Positions 7,634 through 17,000 of a stretch of DNA of 31,719 nucleotides are shown here, one piece after another (the first letter of the stretch is position 1; every line of letters begins with the position of its first letter). A model generated the notes under the pieces. It saw only the letters and a program-made list of their open reading frames with translations. It searched no databases and was not told where the DNA came from. The position numbers and the translations under genes were made by a program. The DNA comes from DATJGF01 sp035495315 (lineage in GTDB: Bacteria; Verrucomicrobiota; Verrucomicrobiia; Limisphaerales; UBA8199): contig DATJGF010000024.1 in NCBI GenBank assembly GCA_035495315.1, positions 1 through 31,719 of the forward strand, written 5' to 3'.

Positions 7634-8161
7634 CTAACAGGCGAAGCTCAAATGATGGAGGCGCTCAGCGTCCTTATCGACGTCCATGCTATCCGTGAAC
7701 ATGGCGATGGTAATGCGGCGTCGCGCCTCTTCCGCGAGGCGTTCTTCGCAAACCTTTGCCAGCAGGCCCTGCGCGACCTTCTGTTGCGCCTGGAAACGCA
7801 GAGCCGCTTGCAGGCAAAAATCCAATGCTTGCCTATTTTGGCTTCGAAAGCGGCGAATGGTTTCGGCATCGGGGATCAATTGGTCGCAGAGGCCGCGCAG
7901 GGACTCATCGTAGCGAACCCGCGCTACAACCTCGGTTGAGGCGTAGATCTGCCGCGCATAACAAAATGCCAGCAACGCCAATAGCGTCCTTGCTCCCAAC
8001 CCGCTCGTGGCTTTGTTTTGCCGCTCCAGGGTGAGGAGTTTCTCGTCGACCTTGCGAGCGGCGGCCGCAACGGTGTGAGCCAGAGCCCAATTCTCAAAAG
8101 CGTCAACCGATTGCAATGTCCGAGCCACACGAGGCCCCTCAGTTCGAGTCTTTAAAGTCAT
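7634..8161 (-). CDS. Stand-alone DUF772-like transposase N-terminal-domain protein
   Basis: The 175-residue product resembles only the N-terminal (DUF772) part of IS5/IS1182-type transposases. Evidence is the stretch LGARTLLALLAFCYARQIYASTEVVARVRYDESLRGLCDQLIPDAETIRRFRSQNR, read here in pieces. LLALLAFCYARQIYAS matches the LLxLxxYxYxxGIxSSR pattern, and IPDAETIRRFR matches the conserved PDHxTIxRFR block. The DDE catalytic domain that should follow is missing. Instead the chain ends after a short Lys/Arg/Glu helix with MFTDSMDVDKDAERLHHLSFAC. No inverted repeats or target duplication flank it. I chose the ATG at 8161 because GGAAAGGA lies just upstream and the transposase-like sequence begins right after; the longer frame to 8431 overlaps glgP. 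It may be a transposase remnant or a domesticated DNA-binding protein. Confidence 0.75.
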   Translation of the reverse strand: MTLKTRTEGPRVARTLQSVDAFENWALAHTVAAAARKVDEKLLTLERQNKATSGLGARTLLALLAFCYARQIYASTEVVARVRYDESLRGLCDQLIPDAETIRRFRSQNRQALDFCLQAALRFQAQQKVAQGLLAKVCEERLAEEARRRITIAMFTDSMDVDKDAERLHHLSFAC

Positions 8162-8333
8162 AGCATTCCTTTCCTTGTCCGTTGTGGTTCTTAAGAAGTA
8201 ATACGGAGAGGAAGCGTTGATCTTACAACAAATTTTGTTTTGTTGCGGAACCGAAAAGGCCGGGAAAAACCGGCATATTCGGGACAATCTCGCGTCGGCT
8301 CCTACAAGGAGAACGATTCTCCAAAACACACTC
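8162..8333. other. Intergenic region with short hairpins and a repeat fragment
   Basis: The gap between glgP and the DUF772 gene, both leftward, holds GGAGAA/TTCTCC (8308-8322, 3-base loop), which could be a weak glgP terminator, and GCCGG/CCGGC (8259-8274). CGTCGGCTCCTACA at 8293-8306 differs by one base from part of the repeat arm at 5017-5030, so a degraded copy of that element is likely. Confidence 0.4.
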
Positions 8334-10841
8334 TCACGCAGGATCTCCCAGATCAACGGCCACTGGCGTGGTTTTCCAAATGCGCTCGCAGTACTCCCGG
8401 ATTGCTCGATCGGACGAAAAATAGCCGACACGCGCGACGTTCAGCAGCGACATGCGCGTCCAGTTTTGGGGATCCTGGTAAGCGAGACTGACGCTGTGCT
8501 GACAGTCGATGTAGGGTCTGTAGTCGGCCAGGAGCATAAACCTGTCGTGATTCAGCAACTCGTCGACAAGGGGTCTGAACAGGTCTGGCTGGCGGGGGGA
8601 AAAGAAGCCCGAAGCAATCTGATCAAGGATTTCGCGCAATTCCGGGTTGGTTTCGACATGCTTTCGCGGTTGGTAACCAGCAGTTTTCCTTTCCAGCACC
8701 TCGGTGGATGTCAGGCCGAAGTGGAAGAAATTATCATGGCCGACTTCCTCGCGGATTTCAAGGTTTGCGCCGTCTAGAGTGCCGATGGTGATGGCCCCAT
8801 TCATGGTGAATTTCATATTGCCGGTGCCTGAGGCTTCCATGCCCGCAGTGGAGATCTGCTCAGAAAGATCAGCCGCGGGATAAATCTTCTGCGCGCTTTT
8901 GACGTTAAAATTTGGGACAAAAACCATCTTGAGGCGGCCTCCGATAGATTGATCGCAGTTCACGACTTCAGCGACACTATTGATCAATTTGATGATTAAC
9001 TTGGCGAAGTAATAGCCGGGGGCGGCTTTGCCGCCGAAAATGAAGGTGCGTGCGGGGAGGTCCAGGCCAGGAGCTTTGCGCAATCGGTTGTAGAGGGTGA
9101 GGATATGCAAAACGTTTAAGTGTTGCCGTTTATATTCGTGGAGTCGTTTAACCTGGATATCGAACAAAGTATCCGGATTGATACTCGTGCCTGTGCGTTT
9201 GAGAATCAGCTCGGCCAGTCTGCGCTTATTCTGGAGTTTAATTTCATGCCATTGTTTGAGCAGAGCTTTATCATCAATAAAAGCTTCCAATCGGCGCAAC
9301 TGGTGCAAATCTCGAACCCAACCGTCGCCAATTTTATCGGAGATGAGGGCGGCGAGAGCCGGGTTACTTAGTAGCAGAAAACGGCGAGGCGTGACGCCGT
9401 TGGTTACGTTGGTGAACTTGCCCGGGGCCCACTCATAGAAATCGCGCATGACACCGGTTTTCAGCAAGTTGCTGTGCAGCGCGGCGACGCCATTGACGGC
9501 GTGGCTGCCGACACACGCGAGATGCGCCATCCGTACGTAACGCGGTCCGGTCTCATCGATTAACGACAGGCGGGCAACGCGGGCGTCATCATCCGGATGC
9601 CGAAGTCGGACTGCGTCAAGGAAGCGCTGATTGATTTCATAGATGATTTCGAGATGACGTGGCAACAGAGCGCCGAAGAGAGGAATGGACCATCGTTCGA
9701 GGGCCTCGGGCATGAGGGTGTGGTTGGTGTAGCTGAAAACGCGCTCTGTCATGTGCCAGGCTTCATCCCAGCCGAGGTGGTGCTCATCGACGAGCAAGCG
9801 CATGAGCTCAGGGACGGCAACCGCCGGATGCGTATCGTTGAGCTGAACGGCGAATTTTTCCGCGAATCCTTTCACCGAAGGGGAGCGTTGCAGGTACAAA
9901 CGGACAATGTCCTGCAGGGCGCAGGAGACGAAGAAATATTGCTGCTGCAGGCGGAGTTGTTTGCCCTGGGGCGATTCGTCGTTCGGATAAAGGATTTTGG
10001 TGATGTTCTCCGAGACTATCTTGGCGAGAACGGAACCATAATAATCGCCGGTATTGAAAGCCTGGAAATCAAAGGACTCGACGGCCTCTGCCTTCCAGAG
10101 GCGCAGGAGGTTTACGGTGTTGGTGCGGTAACCAACGATCGGTGTATCGTAAGCCATGCCCCGAACGACACGATCCGGAACCCAACGCACGCGCTCTTCT
10201 CCATTCTCAGTGTATCTCTCGGTATGACCGCCCATTTTTATGTCGAAGACCAGTTCAGGCCGGGGAATCTCCCAAGGGTTGCCCAACCGCAGCCATTTGT
10301 CCGTGAGTTCGACCTGCCAGCCCTCGCGTAGCGCTTGAGTAAAGATGCCGAATTCGTAGCGCATGCCATAGCCCAGGCTGGGGATTCCCATAGTTGCAAG
10401 GGAATCGAGAAAGCACGCAGCGAGGCGGCCGAGGCCGCCGTTGCCGAGACCAGGTTCTTCCTCGTGATCAAGCAGCGTTTCGAGGTCGAGGCCGATCTTC
10501 TTCAGGGCGATTCGGGCCTGCTCGTAGATGCCGAGGTTGACGATGTTGTTGGCTAATTGGGGACCGATCAGGAATTCGGCTGAGAGGTAACAAACAGTGC
10601 GGCAACGTTTTTGATAATAGGTTTGAGCTGTGCTGATCCAGCGATGCAGCAGTTGATCCCGGACGCTGTACGCCAGAGCCATGTACTTATCATTTGTAGT
10701 CGCGACTTCCGGGAACTTCGCTTGCATGTAAGCCAGGTTGTCTCGGAATGCAGCCAGCATCGCAGCCGGGCTCAAGGACCCGAGGTGATTTGGAGTTCCC
10801 AGCCTTGTTTTGGCCTCCGGTCGAGAAAAGTGCTGTTTCAT
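8334..10841 (-). CDS. glgP: Glycogen/starch/maltodextrin phosphorylase
   Basis: The product is an 835-residue GT35 phosphorylase that releases glucose-1-phosphate from alpha-1,4-glucans in the cytoplasm using pyridoxal phosphate. Family blocks are visible along the whole length: RTVCYLSAEFLIG, EEPGLGNGGLGRLAACFLDS, YGMRYEFGIF, NDTHPAVAVPELMR, FTNVTNGVTPRR, DIQVKRLHEYKRQHLN, IFGGKAAPGY, and EASGTGNMKFTMNGA with the PLP-binding Lys at about residue 677 (muscle enzyme Lys680). No truncation is seen. The frame continues upstream to a GTG at 10937, but the ATG at 10841 gives the usual length and neither has a clear ribosome-binding site. It is transcribed divergently from the giant gene and shares a 231-bp region with it. 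Other glycogen genes are absent from the window. The product could feed glucose-1-phosphate into sugar-nucleotide synthesis. Confidence 0.96.
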   Translation of the reverse strand: MKQHFSRPEAKTRLGTPNHLGSLSPAAMLAAFRDNLAYMQAKFPEVATTNDKYMALAYSVRDQLLHRWISTAQTYYQKRCRTVCYLSAEFLIGPQLANNIVNLGIYEQARIALKKIGLDLETLLDHEEEPGLGNGGLGRLAACFLDSLATMGIPSLGYGMRYEFGIFTQALREGWQVELTDKWLRLGNPWEIPRPELVFDIKMGGHTERYTENGEERVRWVPDRVVRGMAYDTPIVGYRTNTVNLLRLWKAEAVESFDFQAFNTGDYYGSVLAKIVSENITKILYPNDESPQGKQLRLQQQYFFVSCALQDIVRLYLQRSPSVKGFAEKFAVQLNDTHPAVAVPELMRLLVDEHHLGWDEAWHMTERVFSYTNHTLMPEALERWSIPLFGALLPRHLEIIYEINQRFLDAVRLRHPDDDARVARLSLIDETGPRYVRMAHLACVGSHAVNGVAALHSNLLKTGVMRDFYEWAPGKFTNVTNGVTPRRFLLLSNPALAALISDKIGDGWVRDLHQLRRLEAFIDDKALLKQWHEIKLQNKRRLAELILKRTGTSINPDTLFDIQVKRLHEYKRQHLNVLHILTLYNRLRKAPGLDLPARTFIFGGKAAPGYYFAKLIIKLINSVAEVVNCDQSIGGRLKMVFVPNFNVKSAQKIYPAADLSEQISTAGMEASGTGNMKFTMNGAITIGTLDGANLEIREEVGHDNFFHFGLTSTEVLERKTAGYQPRKHVETNPELREILDQIASGFFSPRQPDLFRPLVDELLNHDRFMLLADYRPYIDCQHSVSLAYQDPQNWTRMSLLNVARVGYFSSDRAIREYCERIWKTTPVAVDLGDPA

Positions 10842-11072
10842 AAGGATGCAACGTGGGGTGAAGACGTTGGAAGAATGTCGTACACAGAGCTCGGTGTCAA
10901 CGAACTGTTGTTGTGACGAGATTGAAACTGTTGGCACCTGGAAGTAGCGTGGCTCTCCAGCCCGGCCAGCTAATTGTCAGTTGCCAGCGAGACGCTGATG
11001 TTACGATTTGCCTTGCCGATAGAAACGCTCTGAAATTATAGTTCGCGCATAGCCCAGCACCCCACAGCAGAG
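10842..11072. promoter_or_regulatory. Divergent control region between glgP and the giant gene
   Basis: These 231 bases must carry the promoters for glgP (leftward) and the giant membrane-protein gene (rightward). A modest AT-rich patch, GAAATTATA (11032-11040), lies 33 bases before the rightward start, with TTGCCG at 11013-11018 upstream of it. The match to a sigma-70 promoter is poor and I do not call exact boxes. No operator palindrome is obvious. AGAG sits directly before the ATG at 11073, too close to be a normal ribosome-binding site. Confidence 0.35.
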
Positions 11073-14000
11073 ATGATCTGTCGGCATACACTCTTGTGTC
11101 AGCTGTTTGTACTGACCTTGGCGGGGATGCCGTGCTGGATTGTCACTGGTGCGCAAGCGGAGGCTTCCACCAATGCATGGAACGCTGAGTTGGCCGAAAG
11201 AGCCTCGGAAATATTCCGCCAACATCCGGCTCCGCAGTTGCATTACGCTGGTGTGGGAGAGTCCGATGCGGCCCGGCGCCTGGAGGCGGACATTAATTAC
11301 CAGAAATTCGCCAGGGAAAGGCTCGAACGCAGGTGGTTTGCGGCCCTGGTTTCGGAGGAAGAAACGGAAAAGTACTCCATCCAACGCCGCTTTGCGACGT
11401 GGCGTGAACTGATGGACTTTCTGGCTGAAAAAAGAGCGCTGGTCGATGTTTGGGCCTACGGCGAAGCGGGCGAGCCACGCCGCATCCCGGCGACCGAGTT
11501 GGCACTGTTAAAACAACAACCGCGGGAACAGCCGACTTTTGTCACCGCGACCTATCGGGACGAGGCAGCCGAAAAAACCGTTACTTATCGTGTGGAATTC
11601 GGTTTTCAAGCCGCTGAAGCGATCCGGGAAGCTGAGCTGGCCTATCGGCAGCATCGCACGCTCGAATTGAATGCGCGGGAAATTCTGGCTGCCAAAAACA
11701 GTAATGGCATCCCAGATGCACTGATGCAATGGAGCGCATTGCAGAACCAGGTTCGAGAACAGAGGTTCTCGCTCGCAGAGATGCCGCGATTGCCCACGGA
11801 GGCGAAGGATATTTTTGTCGCATTCGAGTTTGAAGTCGACGAGCAAAACAACTTCTCGCGAGCGGTCAGAATGGTTCGGGATAGCGAGATTGAGAAGAGG
11901 GTGGTCGGCGACGTGCAAGAATTATTCGTCAGGAAAGCCGGTGAAAAGGGGTATCGAGAAGTAGTCGGGTTTCGTCCCGGAGAGCAGCTGCAACCAGCAA
12001 CCAATGCGATTTTAGGGCAAGACGTGGTCGAGCTCCGCGTGAGGGATCCGGCGCAACCGGACCCGAAGAAGTGGCATGTTCTTCAATTCGGGGAGGCCGA
12101 GTTGCTGAAGCAATCGGCGCTGGGGCACTTTGCACTACTCAACGCGTACTTGGAACGGAATCGAAAGGCGCGTGCGATGCAGCAGGCAAATGTGGCGCTG
12201 GTTGCCGAACCCATTATTGCCGGGTTGAACATTGGCGGCGGCCTGGCGGGACTGGGTTTCCCGGCGGGCGAGTCGGCGCGTTTGCTGTACAATCTGATTA
12301 CCTGGCGCTTAATCAGCCGGGTGCCTACGGCGAAACAGATGCGGGAGCTTTTTGCGCTGATGGCGGCCCGGGAGCGGAGTCCGGAGATCAAGGTTAAGCC
12401 CGAGCGGTACCTTAGCAAGGGTGATATCGAAGAGCTGAAGAAGATCGGCGGCAAACTCTCCGACGCGGAGCTTGAAACTTACCTTCAACAGATGAGCGAT
12501 GAAGATGTGCGGGCGATGCTTCGGTTGGCACGGCAAGGGATGTTCGATGGGCGTGTGACGACGTTTCTGAATATTCTCGCCAGCACGTTCAAAGTCAGCG
12601 GTTTGTCCGATAATCCCGGGGTAATCAGGGACGTATTCAATAACGTGCGCTTCTCGGTCAACGGGGATATCAATCTGAGCACGCTGCTGTTGCTGGCGTT
12701 GGGGAAAAGCGACATGACGGCCTTGTCAGGGATTTCTCTGGAAGAACTCAGCCATGGCGAAGGACCTGCCGAAGCATGGCTGCAGTATCTGGTTATCAGC
12801 GTCGATATTCGCGCCATCCTCAACACGCTGGTCCGGGTGACGAAATCGACCTTGGCAAAAAAGGAATTGGAAAAGCCATTCCCGTATTCGCCTCGGATGA
12901 GCGAGTTGGCGGCTTATGAGATCCGGGTTTTCGGTTTTCCGCTGCTGATGTTTTATAAACGCGGTCTAATCCGGGACGATCGCGACGCGTTTGAGCATGA
13001 CTACGCCTATGGACTGTATGGGGTCCGATTGGCTGAGCACTTTCGGACTCGGGAAGAGATGGAGGCGGAAATACGGGCTGGACGGATGTTCCCGCTGGGA
13101 TTGGTGAAGGTGACATCGGCGCAAGGTTGGAAGGAGACAGACCTGGTGGTTTATGCGCACCGGATTCAGAGTGGCAAGTTCGCCGGGAAAACCGCCTTGG
13201 TGATTTACGGTCTGAAAGCTTATACGGAATATTCGGAATTGATCGGTCGCGAGTTGATTCGGTTTAAGCAATTTGAAAGGGGGTTGCACGAGGGAGGCGT
13301 GATCGAGCAGCAGATTTGGGAACCCGGTTCCCTTTCTGGCTCCGCGATATCCTACGAACCTGTTATTCACGTTGGGTCAAATGCCGTCGCACAGATCTAC
13401 AGTCCGTTACTGGGCAATTTGCTTGAACTCAGACGGCATTTGCAGCGCCAGTCGTGGGGATTGCCGGTGGATGAGGTTGAGATTGGCCGTGTCCGAAAGG
13501 ATTTGGCGGCGCAGGGCGTGGAAGCTGTGGAACCCGATCCACTGGTGACAGTCGATCCGCGGAACAGCAGTTTTGTTTTCCGGCGGCAAATCGAGGGCAA
13601 GACTCAATCGGTCAAAATGGTGAGCATTCCTGGACTGGCTGAGATGGATGCGACGCTGCGCAAGGCGGAGGAGGCGAGTGCGATTGAAGAGATCCGGGCT
13701 GACGCGGCAGCTGGCGCGAGCAAAGCGGTGGTCTTGCTGAACGAGGTGGTGGTTGTTAACGGGCATCCGGAAATGGGACCACTGTTGCGCGATTCGCAGG
13801 ACCAGGTCATGGGGACAGGAGTAATGAGTGGGGCAAAAGAGGTGGATAATATATTTGAGTTGCTAACTCGCTTATCGGTCATGGATCGAGCTCGGTTGCA
13901 GGCGAACCATTTTGCCGCAACGATTGTCGCACTGGAGCTCGGTGAGAAAGGTAAACGGGATGTGTTTTTGACAATCGAGTTTCCCTTGGGGAAGACGCGG

Positions 14001-17000
14001 CAGGAAAGGACCAACCCCATTACCGGAGAGCAAGAAATCGTGGTTTATGAGAGCGGCCTTTGGCGCCAGACCATCACCGACCGGCGGATTCTGGAAATCG
14101 AATATGATCCGGCACGAGTTGAAATTGCCAGCCGCACGTTTGCGAATAGCGGGAATCGGCAGAGTGCTGTCCGAGGCGCGCTGTTGGAAGAAACCAAAAC
14201 GGTTGATTGTTGGTTTAGAGATTTAAGGAAGCGAGAGCTGGATCCCTATGAGCCGACGATCGCAAAACTTCACGTCAATTATGTGACTGGGGTGCTAACC
14301 CGCGAAACTTATGGTCTTTTTGTTCTCCCGATCGAAGTTGTCGACGACCTCTATATCACGCGCAATCAATTTACAGCTGACGGGCTGTTGGAATCTGCGC
14401 TGGTGTATGAGAACGGACGGGAACCGGGCGACTTTTTGCGTCCAAACTCGACCAAAGTGTTGGCGCCGATATTGGGCGAGGCAAGGTTCCAGTTAAACAG
14501 GGTGGAGCGAGGCGATTTATCCGGCACCGGATATCGGACGGTGTTGGAGCGCAAAGACCTAATCAAAGGAGTGGCAAAAACTGAAACGCTCGATACTGCC
14601 AACTTTGGCCGGAAGCTCCAGGAACAATACGTGGATGCGTTTGATGGTACACAATCGTTCTCCTTCGAGGTGACCTGGGAGTATGCGGATGATTTCCATT
14701 TTGGGCTGGTACCGCGACGGGCGGTCACTTCGGCGTCACGGTCCGGAACGCGTTTGGCCGAATTGATAACAAGCGACTATGACGCTGTGCGCCGCGTACT
14801 AACGGCGACGGAAGCAAACTACACCGGAAAGGTTTACACCAATACATGGGATTATCGCTGGTCATCGCCGATCGGGGTCGAGACCACACGACTTAAAACG
14901 GTTTATGAGTACAATCGGCAGGAGACTGTAAGCCACAGCGCTACGGCGGTAAAAGCGACCGAAGAGATGCTTCAGGAAACGGCTGGGGCGTACGATAATA
15001 CGAACCGGATCTGGCGAGTTGAAAAGCAGGTTTGGTATCAGCGGGGCATTCCAGACCACAGAGAAACCAATACCTATAGCGGATTCGGAATGCTCATCAG
15101 CTCCCGGATCGGGGGCACAACCCAAACCCGCCCGCGCTACAGCCCGGAGGGAATGCAACAGGGGAGCCTGACCTTGCAGCGAAACCCTGTCACTGGTCGT
15201 TATGATATTCTGGAGCGGGAACAGGACGATTATCACTGGCAAAAGGGTGGACTACGAGCGCGTGTCCGGCGTTATGTCGCGGGGTCATTGGCCGATGAAT
15301 GCGGCATTGTCACCGATGAGCAAGGCAGAACGATCGAGGCGGATATTCGCACCTTGCCACAACTTGAATTCAGGACGGTGCTGACGTACGACGGTGATAC
15401 CGAGCGAGTTGTTGCTGCGGAGACGATGCAGAATGGGGAGATCCGAGCCAGATATCGAACGTTGGGCGTTACCCCGCGTGCGGGTGGGGAATGGTTGCTG
15501 AAGATCGAGGGAACGCCTTTTTGGGGGCTCGCTTTTACCAACTCGTATGTGCTGGGCGATCCGTTTGGGCGGCTGGTTGAAACTGAATTGGAGAACGGAC
15601 AGCGGAGCCGGGTGACGGAATGGTTTTCGAACAGTGCGGTTGCGCGGGTATCTGAATTGCTGGACCGGCATGGGCATATTACGGAGCGCCGCGTTAAGCG
15701 CGTGAGTGCGGGCGCTGAAGCCGAACGGCCGTTGGATTTGGTCACACTCTATAAAGTGAGCCCTTGGGGAGAGCTTGGTTGGGCAGAAGAGAAGGCATTG
15801 GTGCGGGGAACGGACGTGGCGCTTTACACCGAAAGAGCCGGTGAACGCATTTATTTCGATTTATCCAAACCTTACGACCACCCGAAATACGCAATCGATC
15901 CCCACCGCGAGCTTGGTCATAACCTTAACCTGACCGGGAGGATCGGGTCCAATGTGACCGCTATTTTCACGGGCGAATTCCGCGATTGGCGGGATGCGGG
16001 CGATGCCAGGAGCCCACCGGAACGCGTGTTGGAATTGCAAAGCATCGATATATCCGGGTTCTTTTCCTACCCATATTCGGTGCGCACGTTCGATCGGGGG
16101 GGCAATCTGCTTGAGGAATTCGCCGGAAAAATCAAGAGCGCGGGAGCCGAAGGTTATTCAATTGACCGACTGTTGGCAGAAAGAACTCGCGCGGTAATTA
16201 CTAGAAAGATCAGCTATCGATACCAACCAGGGTTTTTGCGGAAGGAGAGGGACCCGAGCGCGGGCCGCGAGAGACTGAGCTTTTCGCCACGGCGTGAGAA
16301 CGCGCCTGATACGTGGAATATCAACGATGTGGCTTGGCGTGAATGGCCGACCGAGGTCAATACGTTTTGCCGAACGAGCCTCTCACCGCGAGACAGTGGC
16401 ACTTTTTACCGATGCCGGCGCCTTCATTCTCCTTGCTGGATGAGCTCCAATCCGTACCTGCCAGACCATGCGAATGTTTGGGTCGGATGGCAGGGCACTG
16501 AACTGAACGAGCGGGGCGAGACGGTTTTCGAGTCTGAGACGATCTTCAACGCCGCCGGTGGTCCGAGCACATACATAGCACATAAGGTGAATGGTAAGGG
16601 GCAACCCGCCAATAAGATCGTTTACCAGCTTCCATTATCAACTGCAAGTGATTGGCTGAACAGCGGCGATGCTCAACAAGGCAGGGTTGTCCGAACACGC
16701 CTGGCCAGTGCGCAGGACCTCTCGAGTTGCGATTTTGTGGGCTTTTACCTCGATGCCCCTGTGGGGGCGAGCGTAAGCGTCCAGTTCAACGATAACTCGC
16801 AGCATTCGGTCAGCGTGGCAGACGGCGGGTTTACGGACCAAAAGAGCACACTGGGTTTTTGGCCCATCCACGATCCGGCAGTGGAATGGCTGCCGGGCGA
16901 AATAGTCCCGGAAAGGGGGGCGGTGGTCAGGAGCTCGCAGCCGGGTGCGAAGCGCGGCAACCTATTGGTAATTTCGGTCGCTGAGCTGGCCAGGGAGGGT

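Noticed and set aside
8162..8431. N-terminal extension of the DUF772 protein to 265 residues
   Set aside because: The added 90 residues overlap the end of glgP and show no domain; the ATG at 8161 has a good GGAAAGGA upstream.
8217..8777. Plus-strand frame of 186 residues at the end of glgP
   Set aside because: Mostly antisense to conserved glgP codons, with no recognisable motif.
9597..10331. Long plus-strand frame of 244 residues
   Set aside because: It lies wholly antisense inside glgP, whose protein blocks are unmistakable; the composition is that of a shadow frame.
10842..10937. GTG-initiated N-terminal extension of glycogen phosphorylase
   Set aside because: The extra 32 residues do not resemble phosphorylase sequence, and the ATG at 10841 gives the usual family length; it cannot be excluded entirely.
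11013..11041. Sigma-70 promoter TTGCCG-N17-TTATAG for the giant gene
   Set aside because: The -10 match is only two of six consensus bases, so the boxes are not called as a feature.
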